The notes below the pieces were generated by a model. It saw only the letters and a program-made list of their open reading frames with translations. It did no database searches and was not told the origin of the DNA. From the NCBI RefSeq assembly GCF_004025535.1, contig NZ_QJRG01000046.1:1-64000 (forward strand): 64,000 nucleotides of DNA. The letters run 5' to 3'. This document shows, piece after piece, positions 49,201 to 59,736 of the stretch (position 1 is the first letter of the stretch; every line of letters begins with the position of its first letter). Origin of the DNA: Pseudomonas alkylphenolica. GTDB lineage: Bacteria > Pseudomonadota > Gammaproteobacteria > Pseudomonadales > Pseudomonadaceae. The position numbers and the translations under genes were made by a program.

Positions 49201-50517
49201 CTATTTCGCCTTGGTGACCCGCCAGATCGTATTGCCGACATCATCGGCCACCAGCAAGCCACCACGCTGATCGTTGATCACGCCCACCGGCCGGCCCCTG
49301 GCTTTACCCTCGTCGTCGAGAAAACCGGTCAGCAGGTCAATGGGCTTGCCAGCGGGTTTTCCGGCCGTACTGAACGGCACGAAGATCACTTTGTAGCCGC
49401 TGTGTGGCTTGCGGTTCCAGGAACCGTGCTGGCCAATGAGTGCACCTTGCTCAAAGGGTGGCGGCAACACCCCGGGCTCGGCAAAGGTCAGGCCCAGAGA
49501 CGCGGTATGCGGCCCCACCGCGTAGTCGGGGGAAATCGCCTTGGCGACCCGTTGCGGGTCCTGCGGGCTGACGCGTTGGTCGACATGCTGGCCAAAATAG
49601 CTGTAGGGCCAGCCATAAAAGCCACCGTCCCTGACCGAGGTAATGTAGTCGGGCACCAGATCACTACCGATTTCGTCACGTTCGTTCACGGCAGTCCATA
49701 GCTGCCCGGTATGCGGTTCCCAGGCCATACCGTTGGGGTTGCGCAAGCCTGAAGCGAAAAGGCGCTGCTGGCCGCTGGCGGCATCGATTTCCCAGATCGC
49801 CGCGCGGCCTTTTTCCTGTTCCATGCCGTTTTCGCCAACGTTACTGTTTGAGCCCACGGTAACGTAGAGCTTCTTGCCGTCACGGCTGGCAATCACGTTC
49901 TTGGTCCAATGATGGTTCAGCGGGCCGCCGGGCAGTTCAGCCACCACAGTGCCGGGCCCCCGGATTGAGGTTGCACCTGGCTGGTAGCGAAAGCGCAGCA
50001 GGCGATCGGTGTCGGCAACATAAAAGTCGTTGCCGACCAGGGCCATGCCGAATGGCGAGTTGAGGTGTTCGATAAAGGTGGTGCGGGTTTCGGCCACGCC
50101 GTCATGGTCACTGTCGCGCAGCAGGCTGATGCGGTTGGCACTGGGCACCGCTGCACCGGCGCGGTTCATGGCCTTGCCCATGACCCAGCCACGGATGCCT
50201 TTGCCATCTTCCGGTTTCGGTGGTGCGTTGGTTTCAGCAACCAGTACATCGCCATTGGGCAGTACATAGAGCCAACGCGGGTGGTCCAGGCCTTGGGCAA
50301 ACGCCGCTACCTGAGTGCCGGATGCAGCCACCGGCTTGGAGCCCTGAGGCCAGCCGATGGCCTGGGCGATATTTACGGTGGGGATCAGCGTCGGGTTGGG
50401 CTCCGGCAATTGTGGCGTCGGGCCGTAGCCGTCGCTGACCTCCAGCCGGGCATTTTCACCGCAACCGCTCAGTCCGGCGACGAGCGCCATCAATAAGGCA
50501 AACCGGTTCCTGCCCAT
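49201..50517 (-). CDS. PQQ-dependent sugar dehydrogenase-like lipoprotein (L-sorbosone dehydrogenase type)
   Basis: 438 residues. Lipobox LSGC after [16 protein letters not shown] six-bladed beta-propeller of the glucose/sorbosone dehydrogenase family ([100 protein letters not shown]). Members oxidise aldose sugars with PQQ in the periplasm. No PQQ genes are nearby and the substrate is unknown. Convergent with the methyltransferase gene. Confidence 0.88.
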   Translation of the reverse strand: MGRNRFALLMALVAGLSGCGENARLEVSDGYGPTPQLPEPNPTLIPTVNIAQAIGWPQGSKPVAASGTQVAAFAQGLDHPRWLYVLPNGDVLVAETNAPPKPEDGKGIRGWVMGKAMNRAGAAVPSANRISLLRDSDHDGVAETRTTFIEHLNSPFGMALVGNDFYVADTDRLLRFRYQPGATSIRGPGTVVAELPGGPLNHHWTKNVIASRDGKKLYVTVGSNSNVGENGMEQEKGRAAIWEIDAASGQQRLFASGLRNPNGMAWEPHTGQLWTAVNERDEIGSDLVPDYITSVRDGGFYGWPYSYFGQHVDQRVSPQDPQRVAKAISPDYAVGPHTASLGLTFAEPGVLPPPFEQGALIGQHGSWNRKPHSGYKVIFVPFSTAGKPAGKPIDLLTGFLDDEGKARGRPVGVINDQRGGLLVADDVGNTIWRVTKAK

Positions 50518-50585
50518 ATCGTACCCCTTGCAACCCTGACCACTGTTTAGCGTAGAGAGGCGCGGTGCACGAGAGGTTCCCTCGT

Positions 50586-51164
50586 TCAGGCCTGTTTGAG
50601 TAGCAGGGCGACGCCGGGGTGGTATTGACCGGCCTCGTTATGCAGCTTGCGGTAGGCATAGGGGAAGTACCAGGCAATGGCACAGGCCGTGTGCTTCTGC
50701 AGGTCGTCCACCAGATCCTGGAGCTCCTCGGGGCTGGCGTGCTGCCCGGCCTTCCACGGGCTGGCGAACAGGGCAGCAACCTTGAGCTGGCTGGCGGCGG
50801 CGACCTGACGGGCGGCGAGGGCGGTTTCCTGCAGGGCATTGCTCAGGTCCAGGCGGGCGATGCGTGGCCAGCGCTGGCTGGCTTGCAGGTAGGCGGCTTC
50901 TTCGCGGTTGGCGATGTAGAGGTCGCAGCGGCCTTCTCGGTCGCCTTCTTCACGCTGCTTGCTGCTTTGATGGTGTTGCAGGGTCACCAGTTCCGCTTGC
51001 CAGGCCGCGGCAGATAACAGGCTCAGATTGGCCTGGGCGCCGTGCCAATAAGGTGCCTCGCCATCGCCCAGGGTCTGGTTGAAGCGGTCGATGCATTCGA
51101 CCCAGCGCTCCAGGGCCGGGCGTAGAAACTCCAGGCGTGCGTTATTGATGATCAGACCTTGCAT
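50586..51164 (-). CDS. Conserved hypothetical protein upstream of the B12 operon
   Basis: 192 residues from the ATG at 51164 ([26 protein letters not shown]), with AGGAG 8 bases upstream. Mostly helical, no signal peptide, no motif I recognise ([54 protein letters not shown]). Function unknown. It is divergent from the cobalamin operon. The bases 51165-51321 between hold that operon's promoter, which I could not fix. Confidence 0.75.
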   Translation of the reverse strand: MQGLIINNARLEFLRPALERWVECIDRFNQTLGDGEAPYWHGAQANLSLLSAAAWQAELVTLQHHQSSKQREEGDREGRCDLYIANREEAAYLQASQRWPRIARLDLSNALQETALAARQVAAASQLKVAALFASPWKAGQHASPEELQDLVDDLQKHTACAIAWYFPYAYRKLHNEAGQYHPGVALLLKQA

Positions 51165-51321
51165 GCCGCTCTCTCCTTTATCGTTGTAATCGAGAATAGC
51201 CGGGTTATGGCTATTTGATATCACCGATGCCAAGGTGACACAAGATGACAAACACGCCATTGATCCAGGCCAGCACTGCGCCTTTCATTGACGCTCCGGG
51301 TGCAACCCTCTAACCTTCGCG

Positions 51322-51533
51322 ACTTGTTTCAGGTGCTCTGTGGACGATGGTCTGGCAGGGTGAAACAGGGAAGCCGGTGAACGTGCAATGGTACGTAAAT
51401 CCGGCGCTGCCCCCGCAACGGTAGGTGAGTCAAGGTCGCGCATGGCCACTGGGAAGCAACTCCCGGGAAGGCGCGCGACCCGGGTGTTGATGGCCCCGCT
51501 CACAAGCCCGGAGACCGGCCTGAATCAGCCAAC
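51322..51533 (+). ncRNA. Cobalamin (B12) riboswitch
   Basis: Conserved pieces in order: GGTGCTCTGTGG at the 5' side, GAAACAGGGAAGCCGGTG (51362-51379), the core CGCTGCCCCCGCAACGGTA (about 51404-51422), and the B12 box CAAGCCCGGAGACCGGCCT (51503-51521). This is the adenosylcobalamin aptamer seen before B12 genes in proteobacteria. It should switch off the cob operon when B12 is plentiful. Ends are approximate. Confidence 0.95.
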
Positions 51534-51534
51534 G

Positions 51535-51553
51535 GCATCACGGAGGGTGATGC
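51535..51553 (+). other. Expression-platform hairpin after the riboswitch
   Basis: GCATCAC-GGAGG-GTGATGC, a 7-bp perfect stem with the Shine-Dalgarno-like GGAGG in its loop, 14 bases after the B12 box. No T run follows, so it is not a terminator. It could gate ribosome access. Confidence 0.5.
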
Positions 51554-51702
51554 GCGGTTACTTCGGCCTGTGCCGCAGCCCTGCGCGTTTCTCCGTCTGC
51601 CTAATCCATTCATCTGTTGCCCACTTTTTGCCGCGAACCCTGTGCAGCCCGGCGCTGCTACGCTCGTTGCGGAGTGGCCGACAGTGCTGTGCGGAGACTG
51701 CG

Positions 51703-52314
51703 ATGACTGAATCCACCGAGCGTGACGAACGTCACCTGGCACGTATGCTGCGCAAAAAAGCAGTAATCGACGAACGTATTGCCAACGCGCCCAACGAGTG
51801 CGGCTTGCTGCTGGTGCTCAGCGGTAACGGCAAAGGCAAGAGCAGCTCCGCGTTCGGCATGCTTGCCCGGGCCATGGGCCACGGTATGCAGTGCGGCGTG
51901 GTGCAGTTCATCAAGGGGCGCAACAGCACCGGCGAAGAGCTGTTTTTCCGGCGCTTTCCCGAGCAGGTGCGCTATCACGTGATGGGCGAAGGCTTTACCT
52001 GGGAAACCCAGGACCGCCAACGCGATATCGCCGCGGCCGAGGCAGCCTGGGCGGTGTCCCGCCAGTTGCTGCAAGACCCGGCGATCACCTTCGTGGTGCT
52101 CGATGAGCTGAACATTGCCCTCAAGCATGGCTACCTAGACCTCGAACAAGTGCTCAGCGACCTGCAGGCCCGCCCGCCAATGCAGCACGTGATTGTCACT
52201 GGCCGCGGCGCCAAGGATGAAATGATCGAGCTGGCCGACACCGTCACGGAAATGGGCATGATCAAGCACGCGTTCCAGGCCGGCATCCGCGCCCAGAAGG
52301 GCGTTGAGCTATGA
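51703..52314 (+). CDS. cobO: Cob(I)yrinic acid a,c-diamide adenosyltransferase CobO
   Basis: 203 residues from the ATG at 51703 (MTESTERDERHLARMLRKKAVIDERIAN), with GGAG 7 bases upstream. An in-frame ATG at 51550 would add 51 residues of unlike composition. P-loop LSGNGKGKSSSAFGMLARAMGHG (about 43-65), plus VLDELNIALKHGYLDLEQ. It adds the adenosyl group to cobalt(I) corrinoids. First gene of the cob operon; overlaps cobB by 4 bases. Confidence 0.95.
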   Translation: MTESTERDERHLARMLRKKAVIDERIANAPNECGLLLVLSGNGKGKSSSAFGMLARAMGHGMQCGVVQFIKGRNSTGEELFFRRFPEQVRYHVMGEGFTWETQDRQRDIAAAEAAWAVSRQLLQDPAITFVVLDELNIALKHGYLDLEQVLSDLQARPPMQHVIVTGRGAKDEMIELADTVTEMGMIKHAFQAGIRAQKGVEL

Positions 52315-53606
52315 CCGCTACGCGGCACTGCCCGGCAGTCCTGATTGCCGCCCCGGCTTCAGGGCAGGGCAAGACCACGGTAACGGCGGCGTTGGCGCGT
52401 TTGCACCGTAACCTCGGGCGCAAAGTCAGGGTCTTCAAGTGTGGCCCGGACTTTCTTGATCCGATGATCCTTGAGCGCGCCAGCGGTGCGCCGGTGTACC
52501 AGCTGGACTTGTGGATGGTCGGCGAGCAGGAAAGCCGGCGGCTGCTCTGGGAGGCGGCGGGTGAGGCCGACCTTATCCTGATTGAAGGGGTGATGGGGTT
52601 GTTCGACGGTACGCCGTCGAGTGCCGACCTGGCCCGTCACTTCAATGTACCGGTGCTGGCCGTGATCGACGGCACGGCCATGGCCCAGACCTTCGGCGCC
52701 CTGGCGCTGGGGTTGGCTCGCTATCAGCCCGATCTGCCCTTTGCCGGGGTACTGGCCAACCGCGTTGGCACCCTGCGCCACGCCCAGCTGCTTGAAGGTA
52801 GCCTGACCGAAGGGCTGCGCTGGTATGGCGGCCTGTCGCGGGAAACCGGCATCGAATTGCCCAGCCGGCACCTGGGCCTGGTGCAGGCCAGCGAACTCAA
52901 CGACCTGGATGTTCGCCTGGATGCGGCTGCAGCTGCGCTGGGCGCCAGCTGCGAGTCTTCCTTACCGCCTGCGGTGGCCTTTGCGGCGCCGACGGCGCAG
53001 GCCATCGAGCCCATTCTCGACGGCGTGAAAATCGCCGTGGCCCGGGATGAAGCCTTTGCCTTTACCTATGGCGCCAACCTTGACCTGTTGCGCAGCATGG
53101 GCGCGGAGCTTGCGTTCTTTTCGCCGCTGCACGACCGCGAATTGCCGCAGGCTGACAGCCTGTATCTGCCCGGAGGGTATCCGGAGCTGCACCATCAGGC
53201 ACTTGCAGCCAACGCGCCGATGCTCAGTGCGATCCGTGTCCATCACCAGGCCGGCAAGCCATTGCTCGCCGAGTGTGGCGGTATGCTTTATCTGCTTGAT
53301 GCCCTGACCGATGTCGCCGGTGAGCGAGCCGAGTTGCTGGGCCTGCTTGAAGGCGAGGCAGTGATGCAGAAACGCCTGGCGGCGTTGGCCCTGCAAGCGG
53401 TTGACCTGCCAGAAGGCACCTTGCGCGGGCACACCTACCACCACTCCTTGACCCAGACAGCCCTTGAGCCGATTGCCCGGGGGCACAGCCCCAATGGCGG
53501 GCGGGGCGCCGAAGCAGTCTATCGCTGTGGCCGACTGACGGCGTCTTACGTGCATTTCTATTTTGCTTCCAACCCCCACGCGGCGGCGGCGCTATTGGCA
53601 CCATGA
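52311..53606 (+). CDS. cobB: Cobyrinate a,c-diamide synthase
   Basis: 431 residues. N-terminal dethiobiotin-synthase-like ATPase (PASGQGKTTVTAALARL, about 14-30; RVFKCGPDFLDPM; LIEGVMGLFDG). C-terminal class I glutamine amidotransferase domain with the catalytic Cys in LAECGGMLYLLD and His in GHTYHHSLTQT. It amidates cobyrinic acid at a and c with glutamine and ATP. Overlaps cobO and bluB by 4 bases each. Confidence 0.95.
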   Translation: MTATRHCPAVLIAAPASGQGKTTVTAALARLHRNLGRKVRVFKCGPDFLDPMILERASGAPVYQLDLWMVGEQESRRLLWEAAGEADLILIEGVMGLFDGTPSSADLARHFNVPVLAVIDGTAMAQTFGALALGLARYQPDLPFAGVLANRVGTLRHAQLLEGSLTEGLRWYGGLSRETGIELPSRHLGLVQASELNDLDVRLDAAAAALGASCESSLPPAVAFAAPTAQAIEPILDGVKIAVARDEAFAFTYGANLDLLRSMGAELAFFSPLHDRELPQADSLYLPGGYPELHHQALAANAPMLSAIRVHHQAGKPLLAECGGMLYLLDALTDVAGERAELLGLLEGEAVMQKRLAALALQAVDLPEGTLRGHTYHHSLTQTALEPIARGHSPNGGRGAEAVYRCGRLTASYVHFYFASNPHAAAALLAP

Positions 53607-54250
53607 GCGAGCTGGCTTTCACTGACGCCGAGCGCGCGGCGGTTTACCGGGCGATTGGCGAACGTCGCGACATGCGCCATTTCGTCAAGGGCGAGGTGGC
53701 CCCCGAACTGCTCGCGCGCTTGCTGGGCGCTGCACATCAGGCGCCCAGCGTCGGTTTGATGCAGCCCTGGCGCTTTATCCGTATTACCGACTTCAAGCTG
53801 CGCGGCCATATCCAGGCGCTGGTTGAGGCCGAGCGGCTGCGTACTGCGCACGCCTTGGGCGAGCGTTCGGACGATTTCATGAAGCTCAAGGTCGAAGGCA
53901 TCAATGACTGCGCCGAAGTGCTGGTGGCGGCCTTGATGGACGATCGCGAAAAGCACATTTTCGGCCGCCGCACCTTGCCGGAGATGGATCTGGCGTCGTT
54001 GTCCTGCGCCATTCAGAACCTCTGGCTGGCGGCCCGCGCCGAAGGCCTGGGCATGGGCTGGGTCTCGCTTTTCGATCCCCAGGCACTGGCGGACCTTTTG
54101 GGTATGCCGACCGGTGCCAAGCCGCTGGCGATCCTCTGCCTGGGCCCGGTCGAGGCATTTTATCCGGCGCCGATGCTGGCCCTGGAAGGCTGGGCCAGCG
54201 AGCGTCCGTTGAGCGACATGCTGTTTGAAAACCAGTGGGGAGAGTCCTGA
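53603..54250 (+). CDS. bluB: 5,6-dimethylbenzimidazole synthase BluB
   Basis: 215 residues. A nitroreductase-fold enzyme that cannibalises FMN with O2 to form DMB, the B12 lower ligand. Motifs: [19 protein letters not shown] (FMN phosphate contact) and [18 protein letters not shown] (about 49-66). [24 protein letters not shown] is the BluB C-terminal pattern. Lies inside the cob operon with overlapping neighbours, which argues for aerobic de novo DMB supply. Confidence 0.93.
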   Translation: MSELAFTDAERAAVYRAIGERRDMRHFVKGEVAPELLARLLGAAHQAPSVGLMQPWRFIRITDFKLRGHIQALVEAERLRTAHALGERSDDFMKLKVEGINDCAEVLVAALMDDREKHIFGRRTLPEMDLASLSCAIQNLWLAARAEGLGMGWVSLFDPQALADLLGMPTGAKPLAILCLGPVEAFYPAPMLALEGWASERPLSDMLFENQWGES

Positions 54251-55158
54251 TGAGTGTGGCGTTGCTGACTGTGGCTGGCGTAGCGCTCGATGCGTTGTGG
54301 GGCGAGCCCCAGCGTCGGCACCCGCTGGTCGCCTTTGGCCGTCTGGCCGGGCGTCTGGAGCAGCGTTTCAACGCCGGCGGTCGCGGCTGGCGCAGCCACG
54401 GCGTGACAGCCTGGTTCCTCGCAGTGATCCCGCTGACCTTGCTGGCGACGTTGCTGTCGTGGCTGCCCTATATTGGTTGGTTGGTCGAAGTATTGGCCTT
54501 GTACTGCGCGTTGGGCCTGCGCAGCCTGGGTGAACACGTGACGCCAGTGGCAGATGCGCTGCGCCAGGGCGATCTGGACGAAGCCCGTCGTCGCGTGGGC
54601 TTTCTGGTCAGCCGCGAAACCCGCGAGCTGGACGAAACGGCCGTGGCCCGGGCAGCGACCGAGTCGGTGCTGGAAAACGGCAGCGATGCCGTGTTTGCCG
54701 CACTGTTCTGGTTTGTCGTGGCCGGGGCGCCGGGGGTGGTGCTTTATCGACTGAGCAACACCCTGGATGCCATGTGGGGCTATCGCAACGAACGTTTCGA
54801 GCGTTTCGGCTGGGCCGCTGCGCGTATCGATGATGTGCTCAATTACCTGCCTGCGCGGCTGGTGGCGTTGACCTATGCGTTGCTTGGCAAAACCCGCCTG
54901 GCGCTGAATTGCTGGCGCCGTCAGGCCCCCCTGTGGGACAGCCCCAATGCCGGTCCGGTCATGGCCGCCGGCGCCGGTGCCCTGGGTGTGGAACTGGGCG
55001 GCGCAGCGGTGTATCACGGCGAGCTGCACGAACGACCGCAACTGGGCAAAGGCCCGGCGGCGGATGCCCAGTCCATCGAGCGCGGCTGGCGCCTGGTCTG
55101 CCAAGGCGTGTGGCTATGGTTGCTGCTGTTGTGTTTGGGGGCTGAACTTTATGCTTGA
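54250..55158 (+). CDS. cbiB: Adenosylcobinamide-phosphate synthase CbiB (CobD)
   Basis: 302 residues from the ATG at 54250, overlapping the bluB stop by one base. Integral membrane protein with several hydrophobic segments ([40 protein letters not shown]). Family motifs: [75 protein letters not shown]. It attaches the aminopropanol phosphate side chain to adenosylcobyric acid. Overlaps the next gene by 8 bases. Confidence 0.94.
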   Translation: MSVALLTVAGVALDALWGEPQRRHPLVAFGRLAGRLEQRFNAGGRGWRSHGVTAWFLAVIPLTLLATLLSWLPYIGWLVEVLALYCALGLRSLGEHVTPVADALRQGDLDEARRRVGFLVSRETRELDETAVARAATESVLENGSDAVFAALFWFVVAGAPGVVLYRLSNTLDAMWGYRNERFERFGWAAARIDDVLNYLPARLVALTYALLGKTRLALNCWRRQAPLWDSPNAGPVMAAGAGALGVELGGAAVYHGELHERPQLGKGPAADAQSIERGWRLVCQGVWLWLLLLCLGAELYA

Positions 55159-56143
55159 GCACGGTGGACGCCTGCAGCGCGCAGTGCAGCAGTACGCTAT
55201 CCCCAGGGCGCAGTGGCTGGACCTGTCCAGTGGCATAGCGCCCTGGTCGTTTGCCATTCCGCCCATTCCGGAGCAGGCCTGGGCGCGCTTGCCCGAAACC
55301 GACGACGGCCTGGAGCAGGCCGCCGTCCAGTATTACCAGGCACGGCAGGTGTTGCCGGTGGCCGGTTCGCAGGCGGCGATCCAGGCCTTGCCGCAATTGC
55401 GCGCGCGCGGCACGGTGGGGGTACTTTCACCCTGTTATGCCGAGCACGCCGAAGGCTGGCGGCGTGCCGGGCACCGGGTGCTGGAACTGAACCCTGATCA
55501 GGTCGAAGGGCTTCTCGACAGCCTTGATGCACTCGTGGTGGTCAACCCCAACAACCCTACGGGTAGCCTGCTCAAGGCAGACCAGTTGTTGGGCTGGCAT
55601 GCCCGGTTGGCCCGGCGCGGCGCCTGGTTGCTGGTGGACGAAGCGTTCATGGACAACACCCCGCAGTTCAGCATTGGCGCCCAGGCAGGCCAACCGGGGC
55701 TGATCGTGCTGCGCTCGTTCGGCAAGTTCTTTGGCCTGGCCGGCGTGCGCCTGGGGTTTGTCCTGGCCGAAGCCGAGCTGTTGCAACGCCTGGCCGAGCT
55801 GCTGGGCCCGTGGACCGTCAGCGGACCGACCCGCATCCTCGGCCAGAGCTGCCTGCTCGACAGCGCCGCACAGCAACGCCAGATCGCACGTTGTGCCGAG
55901 GCCAGCCAACGCCTTGCCAGCCTCATGACAGGCGCCGGTTTCACCCCGACCGGCGGCTGCGATCTGTTCCAGTACCTGGTTACAGATCAGGCCATGCGCC
56001 TGCATGAATTCATGGCGCGGCGTGGCATTTTGCTGCGGATGTTCAATCAGCCTGCCAGCCTGCGTTTTGGCCTGCCGGCCAGCGAGCAGGATTTTCAGCG
56101 CCTGGCCCAGGCCTTCAACGATTACCGCAAGGAAACCCTATGA
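55151..56143 (+). CDS. cobC: L-threonine-O-3-phosphate decarboxylase CobC (PLP)
   Basis: 330 residues from the ATG at 55151 ([32 protein letters not shown]). Class I aminotransferase fold. [14 protein letters not shown] is the CobC/CobD opening, [12 protein letters not shown] and LLVDEAFMD bind PLP, and the Schiff-base lysine is in [18 protein letters not shown]. It makes (R)-1-aminopropan-2-ol phosphate, the substrate of CbiB, which is encoded just before. Overlaps cobQ by 4 bases. Confidence 0.93.
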   Translation: MLEHGGRLQRAVQQYAIPRAQWLDLSSGIAPWSFAIPPIPEQAWARLPETDDGLEQAAVQYYQARQVLPVAGSQAAIQALPQLRARGTVGVLSPCYAEHAEGWRRAGHRVLELNPDQVEGLLDSLDALVVVNPNNPTGSLLKADQLLGWHARLARRGAWLLVDEAFMDNTPQFSIGAQAGQPGLIVLRSFGKFFGLAGVRLGFVLAEAELLQRLAELLGPWTVSGPTRILGQSCLLDSAAQQRQIARCAEASQRLASLMTGAGFTPTGGCDLFQYLVTDQAMRLHEFMARRGILLRMFNQPASLRFGLPASEQDFQRLAQAFNDYRKETL

Positions 56144-57594
56144 GTACCCTGATGGTGCAGGGCACCACCTCCGATGCCGGCAAAAGCACCCTGGTAACCG
56201 CCTTGTGCCGCTGGCTGCTGCGTCAGGGCGTGGCCGTGGTGCCCTTCAAACCGCAAAACATGGCGCTCAACAGTGCCGTGACTGCCGATGGCGGCGAGAT
56301 CGGTCGGGCCCAGGCTGTACAGGCACAGGCGGCGCGCCTGGCACCGCACACCGACATGAACCCGGTGTTGCTCAAACCCAACAGCGACACCGGTGCTCAG
56401 GTCATTGTCCATGGCCGTGCCGTGACCAGCATGAATGCGGTGGCGTACCACGATTACAAGACCATCGCCATGCAAGCGGTACTCGACTCTCACCAGCGCC
56501 TGAGCGCGCAGTACCCGGTGGTAATGGTTGAGGGCGCAGGCTCGCCGGCCGAGATCAACCTGCGTGCCGGCGACATTGCCAACATGGGCTTTGCCGAGGC
56601 GGTGGACTGCCCGGTGATCCTGATTGCCGACATCAACCGTGGTGGGGTGTTCGCTCACCTGGTCGGGACTCTGGAACTGCTTTCAGCCAGTGAACAGGCG
56701 CGGGTCAATGGCTTTGTCATCAACCGTTTCCGCGGCGATATCGCCTTGCTGCAGCCGGGCCTGGACTGGCTGGAAGCACGGACCGGCAAGCCGGTACTGG
56801 GCGTGCTCCCCTATGTGATGGACCTGCACCTGGAAGCCGAAGACGGCATCGATCAGCGCCAGGGCGACAAGGCGGCGCGGGCACTCAAAGTGATTGTGCC
56901 GGTGTTGCCGCGCATCAGTAACCACACCGATTTCGACCCGCTGCGCCTGCACCCGCAGGTCGACCTGCAGTTCATCGGCCCGGGCGAACCTATCCCGCCA
57001 GCGGACCTGATCATCCTGCCCGGCTCCAAGAGCGTGCGCGGCGATCTGGCGCAACTGCGCGCCCGTGGCTGGGACCAGGCCATCAGCCGCCACTTGCGCT
57101 ACGGCGGCAAAGTTCTGGGTATCTGCGGTGGTCTGCAGATGCTTGGCCAGCGTGTGGACGATCCGCTGGGGCTCGAAGGTGCGGCAGGCAGCAGCGAAGG
57201 GCTGGGCCTGCTTGAATTCACTACCGTACTGGAAGCCGACAAACAGTTACGCAATGTGGCCGGAACCCTGCAACTGGAGCAGGCCCCGATCAGCGGTTAC
57301 GAAATTCATGCCGGGGTGAGCCAAGGCCCGGCTCTGGCGTGTCCGGCCGTGCAACTGGCGGACGGGCGCGCTGACGGCGCGGTCAGCGCCGACGGACAGA
57401 TCATGGCGACTTACCTGCATGGCCTGTTCGAGTCGCCGCAGGCATGTGCCGCCTTGTTGCGCTGGGCCGGTTTGCACGAGGTCGAGCACGTCGATTACCA
57501 CGCGCTGCGCGAACGCGACATCGAGCGCCTCGCCGACCTGGTCGAGCAGCACCTGGACACCGCGCGTTTGCGCCAACTGTGCGAGCTCAATTGA
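56140..57594 (+). CDS. cobQ: Adenosylcobyric acid synthase CobQ
   Basis: 484 residues. N-terminal ATPase ([23 protein letters not shown], about 4-26; [27 protein letters not shown]). C-terminal glutamine amidotransferase with the active Cys in [18 protein letters not shown] and HGLFES near the end. It amidates four side chains of adenosylcobyrinic acid a,c-diamide. Overlaps cobC by 4 bases and ends one base before the cobU start. Confidence 0.96.
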   Translation: MSTLMVQGTTSDAGKSTLVTALCRWLLRQGVAVVPFKPQNMALNSAVTADGGEIGRAQAVQAQAARLAPHTDMNPVLLKPNSDTGAQVIVHGRAVTSMNAVAYHDYKTIAMQAVLDSHQRLSAQYPVVMVEGAGSPAEINLRAGDIANMGFAEAVDCPVILIADINRGGVFAHLVGTLELLSASEQARVNGFVINRFRGDIALLQPGLDWLEARTGKPVLGVLPYVMDLHLEAEDGIDQRQGDKAARALKVIVPVLPRISNHTDFDPLRLHPQVDLQFIGPGEPIPPADLIILPGSKSVRGDLAQLRARGWDQAISRHLRYGGKVLGICGGLQMLGQRVDDPLGLEGAAGSSEGLGLLEFTTVLEADKQLRNVAGTLQLEQAPISGYEIHAGVSQGPALACPAVQLADGRADGAVSADGQIMATYLHGLFESPQACAALLRWAGLHEVEHVDYHALRERDIERLADLVEQHLDTARLRQLCELN

Positions 57595-57595
57595 G

Positions 57596-58117
57596 ATGAT
57601 CAACCTGATACTCGGTGGTGCCCGCTCCGGCAAGAGCCGCCTGGCTGAACAGCTGGCCGAACGCAGTGGCCTGGCGGTCACCTACATCGCCACCAGCGAA
57701 CCTCTGGACGGCGAGATGAATGCGCGGGTGCAACTGCACCGCGAGCGCCGCCCGGCTCAGTGGGGCTTGATTGAAGAACCGTTGGCGCTGGCCCGGACCC
57801 TGCGCGCCAATGCCAGCGCCGACCGCTGCCTGCTGGTCGACTGCCTGACCCTGTGGCTGACCAACCTGTTGATGCTCAATGACCCCGAACGGCTGAACGC
57901 CGAGCGCACGGCGCTGCTCGAGTGCCTGGCGGCGCTGCCGGGTGAAATCGTTCTGGTCAGTAACGAGACCGGCCTGGGCGTGGTGCCCATGGGCGAGTTG
58001 ACCCGCCGCTATGTCGACGAAGCCGGTTGGCTGCACCAGGCGATTGCCGAGCGTTGTCAGCGCGTGGTGCTCACCGTCGCCGGCTTGCCCCTTACTCTCA
58101 AAGGAAACGCACCATGA
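57596..58117 (+). CDS. cobU: Adenosylcobinamide kinase / guanylyltransferase CobU (CobP)
   Basis: 173 residues from the ATG at 57596 ([24 protein letters not shown]), where the P-loop GGARSGKS opens the protein. [25 protein letters not shown] includes the His guanylation loop, and [14 protein letters not shown] the Mg2+ site. It phosphorylates adenosylcobinamide and transfers GMP. Overlaps cobT by 4 bases. Confidence 0.95.
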   Translation: MINLILGGARSGKSRLAEQLAERSGLAVTYIATSEPLDGEMNARVQLHRERRPAQWGLIEEPLALARTLRANASADRCLLVDCLTLWLTNLLMLNDPERLNAERTALLECLAALPGEIVLVSNETGLGVVPMGELTRRYVDEAGWLHQAIAERCQRVVLTVAGLPLTLKGNAP

Positions 58118-59169
58118 GTCAGACCTGGTGGCTTGAAGCCTGCCGTCCCGTTGATCAGGCCGCCCGAGACCAGGCCTTGGCGCGCCAGCAGCAACTGACC
58201 AAACCGGCCGGTTCGCTGGGGCGTCTGGAGCAGATTGCCGTGCAGCTTGCCGGCCTGCAGCGGCAGCTCAAGCCGCGCCTTGACCAGGTGCACATTGCGA
58301 TTTTCGCGGGCGACCATGGCGTGGTCGCCGAAGGCATTTCCGCCTATCCCCAGGCCGTGACCGGGCAGATGCTGCATAACTTCGTCAGCGGTGGTGCTGC
58401 GATCAGTGTGCTGGCGCGGCAGCTGGATGCCCAGTTGGAGGTGGTAGACCTCGGCACGGTTGATCCGCAGCTGAACCTGCCGGGGGTACGCCACCTGCGG
58501 GTGGGGCCTGGTACGGCGAACTTTGCCCAGACCCCGGCGATGACCTGGGCGCAGGGGTTGCAGGCATTGCAGGGCGGCCGCGACAGCGCAGTGCGCGCAG
58601 CGGCCAGCGGCGCCCAGCTGTTTATTGGCGGCGAGATGGGCATTGGCAACACCACGGCTGCCAGCGCTCTGGCCTGTGCCTTGCTCACTTGCCCGGCGGC
58701 GGAACTCAGTGGGCCGGGAACCGGCCTGGACCCTGATGGGGTGCGCCACAAGGCGGCGGTCATCGAGCGTGCCTTGGCGCTGCACGCCGACCTGCCTGCG
58801 GACCCTGTGCAACGCTTGTTCTGCTTTGGCGGCTTTGAAATTGCCGCCTTGGTGGGGGCGTATCTGGGCTGTGCCCAGGCGGGCATCGCGGTGCTGGTCG
58901 ATGGTTTTATCTGCAGCGTCGCCGCGCTGGTGGCGGTGCGGATCAATCCGGGCTGCCGTGACTGGCTGCTGTTCGGTCACTGTGGCGCCGAACCCGGGCA
59001 CCGCAGATTGCTGGACGAGCTGGATGCCGAGCCGGTGCTGGCGCTCGGCTTGCGCCTGGGGGAGGGCAGCGGGGCGGCGCTGGCAGTTCCGGTGTTGCGT
59101 CTGGCCTGCGACCTGCACGGGCAGATGGCAACCTTCGCCGAAGCCGCAGTAGCGGATCGACCGGCATGA
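58114..59169 (+). CDS. cobT: Nicotinate-nucleotide:DMB phosphoribosyltransferase CobT
   Basis: 351 residues from the ATG at 58114 ([20 protein letters not shown]). [20 protein letters not shown] and [20 protein letters not shown] are family motifs. [15 protein letters not shown] binds substrate, and the catalytic Glu is near the C-terminus in [17 protein letters not shown]. It makes alpha-ribazole phosphate from DMB (made by BluB) and nicotinate mononucleotide. Overlaps the phosphatase gene by 4 bases. Confidence 0.95.
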   Translation: MSQTWWLEACRPVDQAARDQALARQQQLTKPAGSLGRLEQIAVQLAGLQRQLKPRLDQVHIAIFAGDHGVVAEGISAYPQAVTGQMLHNFVSGGAAISVLARQLDAQLEVVDLGTVDPQLNLPGVRHLRVGPGTANFAQTPAMTWAQGLQALQGGRDSAVRAAASGAQLFIGGEMGIGNTTAASALACALLTCPAAELSGPGTGLDPDGVRHKAAVIERALALHADLPADPVQRLFCFGGFEIAALVGAYLGCAQAGIAVLVDGFICSVAALVAVRINPGCRDWLLFGHCGAEPGHRRLLDELDAEPVLALGLRLGEGSGAALAVPVLRLACDLHGQMATFAEAAVADRPA

Positions 59170-59735
59170 TCCTCGACCTGCTGCGTCACGGTGAAACCGA
59201 ACTGGGTGGCGGCCTGCGTGGCAGCCTGGACGATGCGCTGACGGCCAAAGGCTGGGCGCAGATGCAGGCTGCTGTGGACACGGCCGGGCCCTGGGAGGGT
59301 CTGGTCAGTTCTCCGTTGCAGCGCTGCGCGCATTTTGCCCGACGACTCGGCGAGCAAACCGGCCTGGCGGTACAGCTGGTCCCTGGTCTTGAAGAACTGC
59401 ATTTTGGCGAGTGGGAAGGTCGCAGTGCCGCCGAGTTGATGCTCACCCATGAACAGCAACTGGGGCAGTTCTGGTCGGATCCCTATGCTTTCACCCCGCC
59501 GGGTGGCGAAGCCGTGATCGACTTCTCCCGGCGAGTGCTGCAAGCCATTGCCGAGGTGCATCGGCAGCACGTGGGCAAGCACTTGTTAGTGGTCACCCAT
59601 GGTGGCGTGATGCGTCTGCTGCTGGCGCGCGCCAGAGGCCTGCCTCGTGAGCAGTTGCTGCAGGTCGAGGTGGGGCATGGGGCGTTGTGCCGCCTTGAGG
59701 TGCTCGCCGACGGCAACCTGCGGGAAGTCTGCTGA
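59166..59735 (+). CDS. cobC: Alpha-ribazole phosphatase, histidine phosphatase family
   Basis: 189 residues. The RHG motif of the phosphoglycerate-mutase superfamily opens the protein ([14 protein letters not shown]), with Glu in [17 protein letters not shown] and the second His in [12 protein letters not shown]. It should remove phosphate from alpha-ribazole phosphate or adenosylcobalamin phosphate. This is CobC in the Salmonella sense, different from the decarboxylase gene upstream. Ends one base before cobS. Confidence 0.9.
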   Translation: MILDLLRHGETELGGGLRGSLDDALTAKGWAQMQAAVDTAGPWEGLVSSPLQRCAHFARRLGEQTGLAVQLVPGLEELHFGEWEGRSAAELMLTHEQQLGQFWSDPYAFTPPGGEAVIDFSRRVLQAIAEVHRQHVGKHLLVVTHGGVMRLLLARARGLPREQLLQVEVGHGALCRLEVLADGNLREVC

Positions 59736-59736
59736 G

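Noticed and set aside
51388..51702. Extended cobO starting inside the riboswitch
   Set aside because: The sequence lies in the aptamer and its protein reading is Cys- and Arg-rich without relation to CobO. Only the ATG at 51550 is kept as an open question in the findings.
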